Both the position numbers and the translations under genes were made by a program. This document shows positions 22,455 through 32,833 of a stretch of DNA of 64,000 bases, piece after piece; the first letter of the stretch is position 1, and every line of letters starts with the position of its first letter. Source of the DNA: Endomychus coccineus (lineage: Eukaryota; Arthropoda; Insecta; Coleoptera; Endomychidae); assembly GCA_958510875.1 (NCBI GenBank), contig OY294070.1, positions 21,071,631-21,135,630 of the forward strand, given 5' to 3'. The notes below the pieces were generated by a model. It was not told the DNA's origin, did not search any database, and was given only the letters and a program-made list of their open reading frames with translations.

Positions 22455-22900
22455 CTATTTTGTAACAAGGGTTTAGTACAGGTTATTTCCAATATTTAAA
22501 AAAACAAAGTCATTCTCAGTAAATTGAAATTTTATGTAAAATTATAATATCTAACAGTAAAGAACATCCAGGGGTTTCCAGATGTTTTCAATATTGAATG
22601 TAGCTTGAGGAAGTTGAGGGATTTCTAAAATAAATATAAGATAATTCACACTCGCTTCAACGAGGGTGGTATGACCATAGCTGGAAGGTCAAGAAGGTTG
22701 CAAAAGTCCACACAAAGCGTTGGTAATAAAGGATATAATAAACCTGTCGAACCGATACCCGATATAGGACGAGAAACTAATGGTTTGCTACAAGATAGAT
22801 CTTGATGTTTTCCATCTGGAGATAGATTTAGAAATCTCCACATTCTGTACTAAAGACCTCAAGAAAGAAATCTTATTGCTTATTGGTTAAACAATTCAGG
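22455..22900. repeat. dispersed repeat, copy 1
   Basis: This segment is repeated in the same orientation at 32315-32705. Shared blocks are AAAGAACATC, CCAGATGTTTTC, AAATAAATATAAGA, AATTCACACYCGCTTCAA and CCATAGCTGG. On the minus strand both copies encode an LPAMV-like end followed by shifted frames, so this may be the 3' end of a retrotransposon, but no protein motif is firm. Confidence 0.65.
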
Positions 22901-24157
22901 GATCCGTTTCCGACTTGTAGATTGGTTCTTGAGGAAAAGGACGCATTATAAATACTAGGGATAATGCCTAAAACCTTCAGTTATATTTTCTAGCTTGAAT
23001 TAGTCTCTTGAGAAATCACGTGACACTTAATTTCAATCAATTTAACTTGATAGTTTCTCCAGAGTGTTTTTGGTAAGAAGGGTGGATTTCGCTAGATCAG
23101 AGTTGTTTTAGATTTTTGATTAAAGTTGTTTTCGAGTTAATAATATATTTAATCGTTTCAGTCATTTTCGATCCCCTAGGTTCATCCTGGTTGGATATCA
23201 ATTTATTAATCTTAGTTTTATTTCTCTTTTAGTTGATTTAGATTATCTAGGTATTTTATTTGAGTATAGATTTTGATCTTAGTTTTTATTCTTATTAGTA
23301 ATAAAGTTAATCATAATATTCATTTCTATTATCTTTAATTTTCATACATTCTTTTATTATTATCATTATCATTTAATTGTTATTTTTTTATTATTAAATG
23401 TTATTGTTGTTGTTGAGTACGAGTTTATCTGATTGATATTAGCGTTTATCCTTCCTCTTACCTTCCAGTGTTTTAAAATCTTGAGTGTCTTGTGAAAGAA
23501 AAGGGTAAGTGTCAATGATATTTTTCATGTTTGTTCTGGCTAATCAATGATTGGAATCAAACCCCAACGTGTCATGGTTCTCTAAATTCAATGGCCACAC
23601 TGTTAATAAATAAATAGATTGAGGATTAGGAATAATATGAATTCCTTAAGTAAAGTTTTATAGAGATTAATCAAGAGAGTACCATGTTACAATTTCTTAT
23701 GTATTCATTCATTTGAAGCACTAGTGGAATATAGACAAACACACACATTGATACACTGAAAAGTACGAAATAATCACCTTTGTTCTCTCACTCTCAGCTG
23801 GAGATGAATCTAAATTTAATAAATTGATTTTTCGCTCATACATGTCCATCCCTTTTGAATTACCTAGATATTTGTCCGTATTGTGTTTTGAAAGTGATAA
23901 ACTTTCTTGAAAATCGTGTGACCTATAACCCTTTGTTGGTATTATCTCCAAATAGTATTTAAACAGTTTTCTAATTTAGTTTACTCTGATGATGGCTTCT
24001 TGGTTGATGAAAGGTCCTTAGTATTTTAATACAAATTTTAGTGGATAAGCATGATTATTTCGTAGTTATTAGTGTTATAGTGTATCCATAGTAGTGAAAT
24101 CTTCTAGTGTATTCTTATATACTGCTTTATGAATTTCAATTAAAACTATACACTCAC
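22901..24157. other. Fas3 intron sequence
   Basis: AT-rich, with runs of ATTATTATT at 23330-23420. A 76-codon frame at 23721-23951 (-) has no recognisable motif. No exon with matching splice sites is seen. Confidence 0.4.
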
Positions 24158-24308
24158 TTGCTACAACGAGATGCATTTGACCTACAGATTCTTGAGACTC
24201 CGTTTGAATCCCCAACGTGCATCTAACTATACCATTATTCTTTTCTTCTACGTTGTTTATTGTGAAACCGCACTGCCCTGCATCCAGCCCTGCTCCAGAA
24301 TACCTCAC
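24158..24308 (-). CDS. Fas3: Fas3 exon 3: second half of Ig domain 1
   Basis: The acceptor is TTCTAG before GTGAGG (phase 0) and the donor is GTGAGT after GTAGCAA (phase 1). The exon encodes VRYSGAGLDAGQCGF, then NNVEEKNNGIVRCTLGI and QMHLVVA. The motif GAGLxAGQCG followed by NNGxVxC is a Fas3 signature and gives the remaining Ig1 cysteines. The first codon is a valine GTG, not a start. The exon joins exon 2 without a phase conflict and the codon split at its end is completed by exon 4 as AAG. Confidence 0.93.
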
Positions 24309-24539
24309 CTAGAATGAATTTACTTTTTAGCGTAATTCGTCGTGTAAATGACTCATATACAGGATTAAATTCAAAGGTTGTTATGAATATTTCAATCACC
24401 ATATTCAATTTTAATAAGTAATTTCTGATCGGATTTGGGACCAATATTTCCCAAATTAGCTAACCTGAATATTTCAGTAGTATGGTGTAGTGAAGTTATG
24501 ACTCACTTACCAGCTTACTTTTGTATATGTAAATAAAGA

Positions 24540-26606
24540 CAGTGCCGGATCTAGGCTTTTTGCTCGGGGGGCCATTCAGACCCGTAACGCCCCTATACCT
24601 GTATTTCAACATTGATCAGCAATAATAGGTTTGGAGGATAATAAAAATCATCCACTTATATACAAACCAAAATAAGTACATTAAACAATATGTATTACCA
24701 AAGATGTTGGGTGCAAATATTCACAAAATTCCCTTTCTCGATGTTCTTTCACAAAATGAGTGCATGCTTAATTTATAAAAAAAATAGCTTCTTCTCTTTC
24801 TATAGAGAGTATCGCAAAATGTCAAGTCTTACTTGAATGATTATCGATCTGGGATAGTTTTTGATCATCTTCAACTAACTGATGTAGTTGGAAATGTTAA
24901 ATTCTAAAGCATCAATTATCTTTTTCATATTATGCTAGAAACTTCCTTCCCTCGCCTTTCTTTTGCTTTTGGAGATCCTGCCGGCTTCCATTATTATTAT
25001 AACTATTATTAATTAAGGGGGAATTGCGGCCCCTTAATGCCTAAGCCTTTGCATCCTGTGTCACGTGTCACCTATAGGAGCGGTTCCCACCTGCCTTGCT
25101 GCCTGTTCATATACTGATGTGGGTTTGCATTCTTTCTGCCAGCGCTATTTGGGTACAGCGCGTTATTGCCAGTATCTCAGCTTGGAGAATGGTGGAGTGT
25201 TTGCTCAGAGGTATAGGAATACTTTTACCTGAGCGCTTGTGGTATATCCCTGCTTCCGCCTGCCCATGGTTTCTGGCCCCACCAGTGAATCACAGGTTGA
25301 CAGGGCTGATTGATTATTTTTGACGAATCTTTTCTGGGAGTATGCTTATACGATACTTCTTATCAAAGGTAGGTGTGTTTCAACACCGATTGGTAGTCAG
25401 GTATGGCTATCGTTTGCCCTCCAGTTCTATTGTTAGAAGTCTGTGAGCAGCTTTTGTTGCCGCACCTTTTATTGTCACATGTAGCGCTCTAAATGCGGCC
25501 GTGGGAACGCTTTTCCAGGCTCACGTGGCAGCACCTAGGATGAGTTTTCTCAGATTTGGTCACATCACCGAGGCGTACATCAAATTCGGTTTAAGGTAGG
25601 CTTCGGACATCCACATAATGGTGTTTGAGCTGAGGCCCCAATCGTGGCCAATAGCCCTTCTGCACAACCAGTGCTGCAGTGAATTTCCGACATTGTTGTT
25701 CTAGTTGTGGTTTCCATAGAAATTTCTCGTCAAGATAACTAGGTATTTAGCATGGTCACTGATTTCAATCACGTGACCTGCTATGGTCAGTCCTCTGGTG
25801 AGTACTGTTTTGTACTTCCTGGTGAAAAGTATAATTTTTCTTAGGGTTAATCTTCAATCTTCATCGCTGCACCATTTATTTTGTGCAGTCAGGGCTGATT
25901 GTATCAGGCCCATCAGAGTGTTCAGAAAATTTCTTCTGTTGATTATGAGTATGTCATCGGCTTTCCTGATTACCTGACATCCTAGGTTGGCTACTTACTC
26001 AATCCACCATCGACCACTATGTTCCAGATGGTGGGTGCGAGTACTCCCCCTTGTGGACATCCGTTTTTCACAGTGACACTAATAGTGGTGTAACCTCTTG
26101 AAATTTGGAGGTTCCTATTTTTCAGCATGTTCTGAATCCAAGTTTCCGGCTTCCATAGTTCTCCAATGTTTTGCACTATTTCTTTTGCAGTCTTTATCCA
26201 ATCATATGTTTCATTTCTCAGCCTTTCCATTGTTTTCATGAGACCTTCCAACAGGTAATTTTAGTGTAGAGGTAAACTATCTCCTCTCTGGTTCATACCA
26301 TATTTATTATATTGTAAATATGTGACGTGACTATTCCTTTATTTTTATTTTGGATCCAAAGACCGAAGATACCAATAGCCTGCCATTGTGTAAATACTTC
26401 AATATTATCTAAAATAAGTATTTATCAATATGTTTCTAAGTGATTGTTTGCAAACAAAACAAATTTATATGATGACAACAAAATTCAATATTATGCTATT
26501 TTATGGCGCCATGAAATTATAAAAAATTTCCCTTTCATTTAGTCGTCCTCACCGATGTTCCGCCCAGGTCAGTTTCCCCCTTTTGCCCCGCGTAAATCCG
26601 GCACTG
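24540..26606. mobile_element. terminal-inverted-repeat element with nested RT fragment
   Basis: The left end CAGTGCCGGATCTAG and the right end (complement CAGTGCCGGATTTAC) form an inverted repeat of at least 11 bp, 2,067 bp apart. The start CAGTGCCGG fits a hAT-like DNA transposon, but I find no 8-bp target duplication, so one end could be inexact. No transposase is readable in the flanking parts. A retrotransposon fragment fills 25080-26260. The element lies in the intron that splits Ig domain 1 of Fas3, ending 65 bp from exon 2. Confidence 0.6.
25080..26260 (-). pseudogene. R1-like reverse transcriptase fragment
   Basis: Minus-strand motifs occur in RT order: KNGCPQGGVLAPTIWNIVVD (motif B) in the frame 26251-25991, then KADDILIINRRNF (motif C, ADD intact), CSDEDxRL, TIAGHVIEISDHAKYLV, DWGLSSNTIMWMSEAYLKP, and near 25200-25100 a decayed RNase H piece ending ALAERMQTH. 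The frame changes several times and stops are common. The WGL-x-W-Y arrangement is like R1/LOA-type elements. It is nested within the inverted-repeat element. Confidence 0.8.
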
Positions 26607-26670
26607 TCCTTATTATACTGAAACCGATAATCACTTTTCCTCTCTAATTACAATTAGTCAGAATACTCAC

Positions 26671-26834
26671 GTTTTCCGTTGAAAGTTGCGTGTTCAAGTT
26701 AAGGGTTTGTTTTCCAGGAATTTCCACCCTGCAGTATTGTAATGGTACGGCAACCTTGCACATGAACGTCACATTCTGTCGGGGCAGTACTAATGTCTCT
26801 CTTGGGTATATTTCTACTTGCGCGGACCAACAAC
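26671..26834 (-). CDS. Fas3: Fas3 exon 2: end of signal peptide and first half of Ig domain 1
   Basis: The exon enters in phase 1 after the acceptor TTTGCAG and leaves in phase 0 at AAC before the donor GTGAGT. It encodes 54 full codons. CWSAQVEIYPRE probably spans the signal-peptidase region and strand A of the first Ig domain. TFMCK and LQYCRVEIPG supply two of the four cysteines typical of Fas3 Ig1. The start codon must be in an upstream exon ending in one G, because the open frame continuing past the acceptor has no in-frame ATG before a stop. NVT and NVS are possible N-glycosylation sites, the second spanning the codons around the exon end. A transposon with inverted ends finishes only 65 bp to the left, in the following intron. 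Confidence 0.92.
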
Positions 26835-26883
26835 CTGCAAACCGAATAAAAACATATAAATAAGTAAACAATATTACAAACAA

Positions 26884-29800
26884 TTGGGAATCAAAGTTAT
26901 AAAAACATAATGTACATTAATAATTCATAAAATAAATGATGCATTATTGGTGGAGTAATAACTTGACAAGATTATGTACACCAATTGTTGCAATAAACAA
27001 TAAACAACAATGGTAAGGCTTATGTTGATCGTACAGTAGCATATCAACTAATAGTACGAACTGTTTCGCTCTCGACAGAACGATAACTCTGTAAAGGTAT
27101 AGATGACCCTACTAACAAAGGGTAGAGAAACAAAGGAGCTGTGATCAATTGATCACGTGACTTCCCTTACTCGTTAATATAAGTTATGTTGGATTTGGTT
27201 GAATACTTTTAATTACTAAAATTCTACAAAATTGCGTGCCACATGTTTTGGATAAAATGCACTCAAAAGTAGTTTGTAACGGTTCCACCGTTACGTGTTT
27301 AAAGAACACAGTAATGAATAGATTAAGATTTCCTTTCGGTTAGGAAACTTGTCATATGATTTCTCAGACATCTGTCGCGTCAATAAACATCGATTATTGA
27401 AATTAGTTTTCCTTACGTTCGATAACGCGAGTATCGCGAGGAGGGGAGATATCAGATCGGAAGTCTAGAATATTCATTGTCGTGTGAGATTCATTTCGGA
27501 TGAGTCGAGATTCAATAATTCTTTGGTTTTATAGACATTTTCTTAAATTTGCTATTGAAATATAATTAACATCGGGGACCATTTAATTTGATCTGTTTCT
27601 GTAATTGGAATTCTGAATGTTCAGTCCCTGAACGTGATTATATTTCAGTGGAAGTAATGCTCGACTTGCCCACAGCGCTCCACGCACAATCACTTTGTAT
27701 TTAGCATAATTCAAAGATAATCTTTTTCATCACTGCATAAATTGTTGTAATTGTTTTACGTGATCAATCTAACGAGACGTAGGCAGTTTATACTGATAAT
27801 ATTTCTTTTTCCTCTTTGTATTTAACCCCACAAATTGCACATGGTAATATTGAGTGATTTTGAGAATCGCCATTTTGTTATCCTGGTACATAAGAACGCA
27901 GGGTTGTCTTATTAGACTAAAACGTGCAGAAAATGTGTGTACAATTCTTGTATGCAAATCATTTCAAGTAATTCAGATTTTATGCTAACTGACAAATTCC
28001 GACATTTTAATTATTATTCTTTCAGTCACTTCTTATTTTTTTTGCCACTTCAAGTATCAATTGTAATAACTTAATTTTTTCAGATTAATTCAGATCGTTG
28101 TTTGAATTGATATCTCTTCAAGATTTCAATAGTGTAATACAGTGTTTTTACAATTTTGGAAGATAACATAATCAGTTGTGGAATCGCATGGTTATTCCGA
28201 TTGATTGTGTTACTCGTCCCTTTGAACTTAGGCCAGGTACTGTTCGATTTTGTAATTAAAGGGTTTGGACGACTGAGGTGCCTCATTCTTTTTTCCCGTG
28301 ACGGTTTAGTGAATTCCCTGGTCGGACCGACTTCCAGCTCCATCAAGTTCCAAGGACGGTAACATTTTTTAGTTTGAATGACCATATTTTCATTTCACTG
28401 ATTTATGTTATCGTACTGAATTTGTAGTACACTAATTTTTACAGTAACCCATTTCGAGGTTCATTTTTAATTCTTTGTATTTGATAATCTTTTCAATTGA
28501 AATAATTGATTTCAAAACTCTTAACTAAATTTATATATACATTTATTTTTTTTGTATTTAAATTGTATACCAAGTATTTAATTTTATATTTGTTATTATT
28601 CAAAATTCAATTTTATTTTATGTTATACAAACAGCGTTCAATACAAAAATTGTAATTTATTTAAATTATTATTCATATTCCTTCAGGAATAAATCAAATT
28701 GTTAAGTTGGACTTGTCTTATTTTTCTGAATATCCATCAACTACCATCCACCTCGTAGTGCCTGGATTCTTGACTGTGAATTAATTTTTCTTGTGGTTTA
28801 ATATCAAGCAGTTGGCGCTCAAGGCAATTCACAAGTCTAGAATGACAGGGCACGTTTTACTACGAGCCCTGAGACTAATTATTTTAATTTGAGCTAGTTG
28901 AGCAATCAAAAACCGACGCATAGCGTTCCGTTTCAAGTTATAGGCGAAAAGCTACCTATACAACATATCAAACATCCAGAACTACTGAACCCTTTGTAGG
29001 ATAAAATCTCCCTATTCTCTGAACTAATATTTAATTACTCATTACTTTCTTAAGAATTGAAATATTTTATTGTCATAAAATGTTTGAATTCAAGGTTTAT
29101 GTGACGGCCCTCAATGTGTGGGAGCTCCGGGGCTCCCGCCTCTGTTGCACTGCCGTCCATCCGGTCCTGCTTGTTTCTAATATTTCCGCTCAAGTAGATC
29201 GTAGAGTAAACGAGAATAATATCGGCTCGATACACGTGGTAAGATCGATTGGAGGATAGAAGGTAGAGAATAGAACCACGACAACAAGGATTATCATAAT
29301 CACATTTCATGAAGACATTGGAAATTTCCATAAAACTTGACGTAAATTCCTTCGTGCTAATTATAGGTTCAGTTACGCCTGTCTAACACCTGTTCTTACA
29401 GACTGCTCAACCGCTCCTACGTTAGTAATCAACATATCAGATTGAAATGATGACGTGATACTTCACTGTATCTTCCATTGGTATTCCAATTAGGATTATG
29501 TCAAGACGTTGAAATATACAGTTTGATTCTCAGACCCCGGTGTATTGAAATTTGATAAATGCGAAAAAGATGGGGATGGAATGGACTTATCTAGCGATAA
29601 CTAGACGATGCACTCGATTCGATTGATTCATTTCACTTGAGGTATAAATAATCTTCTGAAAATGGTACTAGAACTAGAAGAAAATATAAAAACACTAGAA
29701 TGGTATTATGGTGGAAACTCATGCCAGGAAATTGAGAATGGTTTATTTATTATCGCCAATTCCCTATGTGCGCACATCGCTGATGAGTAGGTCCTATCTT

Positions 29801-30384
29801 CTTGAACATTTGATAGCACTTTACTCGTTCACAGTGTTGTAATAGTTAGGTACATCATTTCAGTATCTAGTTACAGTTACAGTTACTCACCAAAATTTAA
29901 CTAGATACAGGTACAAAAATATATTTTATTAAAGTAACTAGTTACGGATACTGAGAAGTATCTAGATATCATTTTTTATATATATTTTTCAGCATTCATA
30001 ACATTTCAAAATGTCTGATAATAGGTTTCGTCTAGGTGTTAGAAGCTGCCCCTGTACTAAAATGTTGTTCAACTGCTGCCGAACATGGTAAAATTGTATT
30101 GTAAATTTTGAAGATCTCTGGTATAATTTCATACTTTTCCATTATCTTCAGTTCCTTCATTTTGTTATCTTTTAGATATTGCAGAAATTGCATAATAGTA
30201 CAAGCTGATGAAGAGATTATTTCTTCGTACACAGCGCTAGATAGAAAATTTAGGGTCTTACGTTCTGGAACTGCCGTTCTCCGTTCGAAAACGTCCTTTG
30301 TCACATAGTTGAAAGAGGCCTTGAATATACTAAAAATGGCGCCAATCGATGGCAGATAACGTCAACCTCACCAAAACTACCTTG
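26884..30384. other. Fas3 first intron or intergenic DNA
   Basis: No exon with a signal peptide could be found. The frames here (28080-28385 on minus, 29050-29331 on minus, 30032-30304 on minus) have no recognised domains. Two tandem short motifs based on TAACTAG/TACAGGTAC occur at 29845-29960. Position 28811 reads TTGGCGCTCAAGG, slightly like a retroviral-type primer site, but no LTR pair was found. Confidence 0.35.
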
Positions 30385-31450
30385 GTTGCCTTCACGAGTA
30401 AAAGGAATCCTAACCTCGAAAACCATCGATCTGGATGAGAGCGTTATTGAGTGGCAGTCAGAGGTAACATATCTGGGAATTATACTAGATAAAAATCTAC
30501 TCTAGAGTAAACACGGAAAAGAGGTAATTACCAAAGCTACAAAATCTCTAATGGTGTGCAGAAACTTTGTGAGATAAAACTGGAGATCTAACCCTAACAC
30601 CCTGTGGTGGATGTACACAACAGTAGTGAGACCAATCATCAAATACAGGTCTGTGGTCTGAGATAGTAGAACTAACCGGGCTAGTTCAAGGATAAATCTA
30701 TGGAAAATCCAAAGACTAGCCTCTGAATGGATAGCAAGTGCTATGAGAACCTGGCCAATGGCTGATCCAGAAGTAATCCTAAACCTCATACCCCTCCATA
30801 TGGTAGTGGAGATAATGGCGACAAGGACAACCTATAGGACTGGAAAGGGAACCACCAAACGTGAATATGGATCCCTCCCTGTAAATCAGCAAACATGGCA
30901 CATGCCCCAAGATAAGATGAGAAAAAGTAAAGCTTCGCAAAAGAATTTGAAATAAAAGTAGACTTAGTAGAAAGGCCATCAAATGGTACACTGAAGGCCC
31001 CAGAACAACAGAACAAACTGTAATAGGAGTTTATGGGGCAGGAAAAAAATACTCTGAAAGCTTCGGCAGATCCCCGAGCATTTTCCAAGCGGAGATCCAG
31101 TTCAATATAGAAAGAGACATCCCTAGACAGGTAATAGTGATCATGTCGGATGGCCAAGCAGTCAAATGCTTAGAAAAACTAAATGAACCAGGCAAGAACA
31201 ACGCAGTTACCTTCCTCTGGGTCCCGGGACACACCGGGGTGGAGGGTAACGAAAAAGCAGACGATCGAGCAAAAAAAGGGTGCAAAACACAATTTGTGGA
31301 ACCTGAACCCTTGTGCGGGATAAGCGCTCGCACAATACTGGGAGAACTCAAAAAAGAGTAAACACCAAAATATCTCACCACTGGATAGGTCTGCAAGGAC
31401 TAAGACAAGCAAAGATACTTTTGGGAAACTACAACCAAAAGCGATCACCC
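30385..31450 (+). pseudogene. RNase H-bearing non-LTR retrotransposon relic
   Basis: The RT C-terminal region reads (across frames) VIEWQSEVTYLGIILDKNLL and MYTTVVRPIIKYRSVV. The RNase H domain follows: near 31137-31361 DGQAVKCLEKL (the catalytic DSQAA block with G for S) and NNAVTFLWVPGHTGVEGNEK with ADDRAKKG. Close to the end, KYLTTGxGLRQAKILLG-like residues mark the usual linker. The RNase H core is intact over 74 codons, but the rest is broken by stops. The zinc knuckle is missing. Confidence 0.8.
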
Positions 31451-32314
31451 TCTATTGAAAGAGAAAATATTCGTTTTCCTAAACATTCGTCTCATACTGA
31501 TTTATTTCCTCTCCATCTTTGTTTGTGATTAATTAATATAATTCTCCGTTGAATGCAAAGTTGATAAATTCATAACGCGTACAATGAAATCAATACAAGA
31601 TAGCTTTTATTGGATTCGATAGTCAAATCGTGACATACGCCACTTGCGGCTTACATAATCGATGGGATCTTTGTTCTTCGACAACGCTATGTCTCTTTCG
31701 CTCCGCTTGTACAAGCAAATTGTTTTTTTGTGCTGCATATCGGCGAATTTATGTTGTATAATACAACCAATCGTGGCGTATCCATTATTTAGCAATGAAA
31801 AATGATTGGTTATTAGTCCGAATCCAGATTGTTCATTTCGGTGTTATTTATAGTGCCAATTTGGTTGTTATACGAATACACACATATGAGTGACGGCACA
31901 TATTCAAATTAAACTGAATTAATCACTCAAACCCGATATGTTTACGTGTGTGTGTGAGGGTGCATGAATAGTGCGGCCTCTCCCTCTTCCTCTCCATCTC
32001 TTTGGCTGCTGTATTATTGCCCGCTTTTATTGCGTGTGTAAATATATAATTGCTCTATTGTTTTATGGCGCAATACGTCATGATGAAGAATTTTACGGCT
32101 TCTGGTCTTAATTTCCAAGCCAGAAGTTAGCTTACGCTAGCTGCGACTGTCACCAGAAAATTACCTGATGTTTTTATCGGTACAGTTAGTTGTAATTAAC
32201 GGATTTCAAGCAAGCTGCATCTTGTGTTGGAACATCCGTTTTGCGCTAATTGTCATGAGAAACTAGCTACTGATTCAAACTAACGTCGAGCAAATAAAAA
32301 CACAACTGCAATGA
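31451..32314. other. unassigned, more complex sequence
   Basis: No gene is recognised. The stretch 31900-32290 is less AT-rich and more complex than its surroundings (a TG run near 31945, CTTCCTCTCC, then GCGCAATACGTCATGATG). That would fit a regulatory region or an old repeat. A 62-codon frame at 31607-31795 (-) has no motif. Confidence 0.3.
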
Positions 32315-32705
32315 GGGTTTGGTACAGGTCACTTCCAATTTTCCAATTCAAAACAAAATCATTTTTAGAAAATTAAAATATTTGAATGTAAAGAACATCT
32401 GGGAGTTGCCAGATGTTTTCTGTTTAGTATAAATGACAAATGTAGCATGAGAAAAGTAAAAGAATTTGTAAAATAAATATAAGACAATTCACACCCGCTT
32501 CAAGGAGGTTGATATGATACCATAGCTGGCATGGTCAAGATGGTTAATAATTTTACCCAATATGTAGTTCCAAAGGAAATCATAAACTTGTCAAGATGAA
32601 TAACAAATATAGGACGGAAAACGAATGCAAAGTTATTATAAATTTTAATGTTAAGCATCTGGAGTTGTTTAGGTAGTAGGCTCTTTCTTTTTCCCAAAGC
32701 CACTA
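32315..32705. repeat. dispersed repeat, copy 2
   Basis: Direct copy of 22455-22900 with about 20-30% divergence by eye and several indels. Confidence 0.65.
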
Positions 32706-32833
32706 TTGATATGAATATGGAATTCTTACATAAGTTAAATAATTAATCAAAATGTATCACACATAACGTAACGTAGTATCTAATCATCGAAATTGTAATT
32801 AAATATAGTCTTGATTATAGTTGAAATAATATA

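Larger units (their letters stand above)
4632..26834 (-). other. Fas3: fasciclin-3 gene, exons 2 to terminal exon (split by seven introns)
   Basis: This is the gene-level entry for a homophilic Ig-superfamily adhesion protein of epithelial and neuronal plasma membranes. The coding exons on the minus strand are 26834-26671, 24308-24158, 22403-22269, 20631-20434, 16733-16546, 15910-15769, 13526-13413 and 4801-4632. Every junction has an AG acceptor and a GT donor, and all phases agree (1-0-1-1-1-0-1-1). The spliced exons give 420 residues before the stop, without exon 1. Recognition rests on Fas3-like blocks in Fas3 order: YCRVEIPG, GAGLDAGQCG, RDGRPVANISWY, PKIEW and a transmembrane segment followed by TGRWCF. 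Drosophila Fas3 has about 500 residues, so a short signal exon and a shorter tail explain the length. The start codon is not seen. Introns carry most of the repeats in the left 27 kb. Confidence 0.93.

Noticed and set aside
24501..24540. A GTAAGTGAG donor-like site on the minus strand near 24.49 kb.
   Set aside because: The sequence before it is the end of the inverted-repeat element, and no acceptor or frame leads to it.
26835..26883. A hydrophobic run (FVILFTYLYVFIRFAG) directly before Fas3 exon 2 that looks like a signal peptide.
   Set aside because: It is the translation of the acceptor's pyrimidine tract. The first codon is TTG and there is no in-frame ATG before an upstream stop, so exon 1 must lie elsewhere.
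27412..27500. A possible Fas3 first exon (ATG at about 27486, donor GTAAGG near 27415).
   Set aside because: The phase fits, but the peptide (MNILDFRSDISPPRD...) is not a signal peptide and the donor is weak.
28080..28830. Possible LTR followed by a primer-binding-like TTGGCGCTCAAGG.
   Set aside because: No second LTR, no TG...CA borders and no gag or pol sequence nearby.
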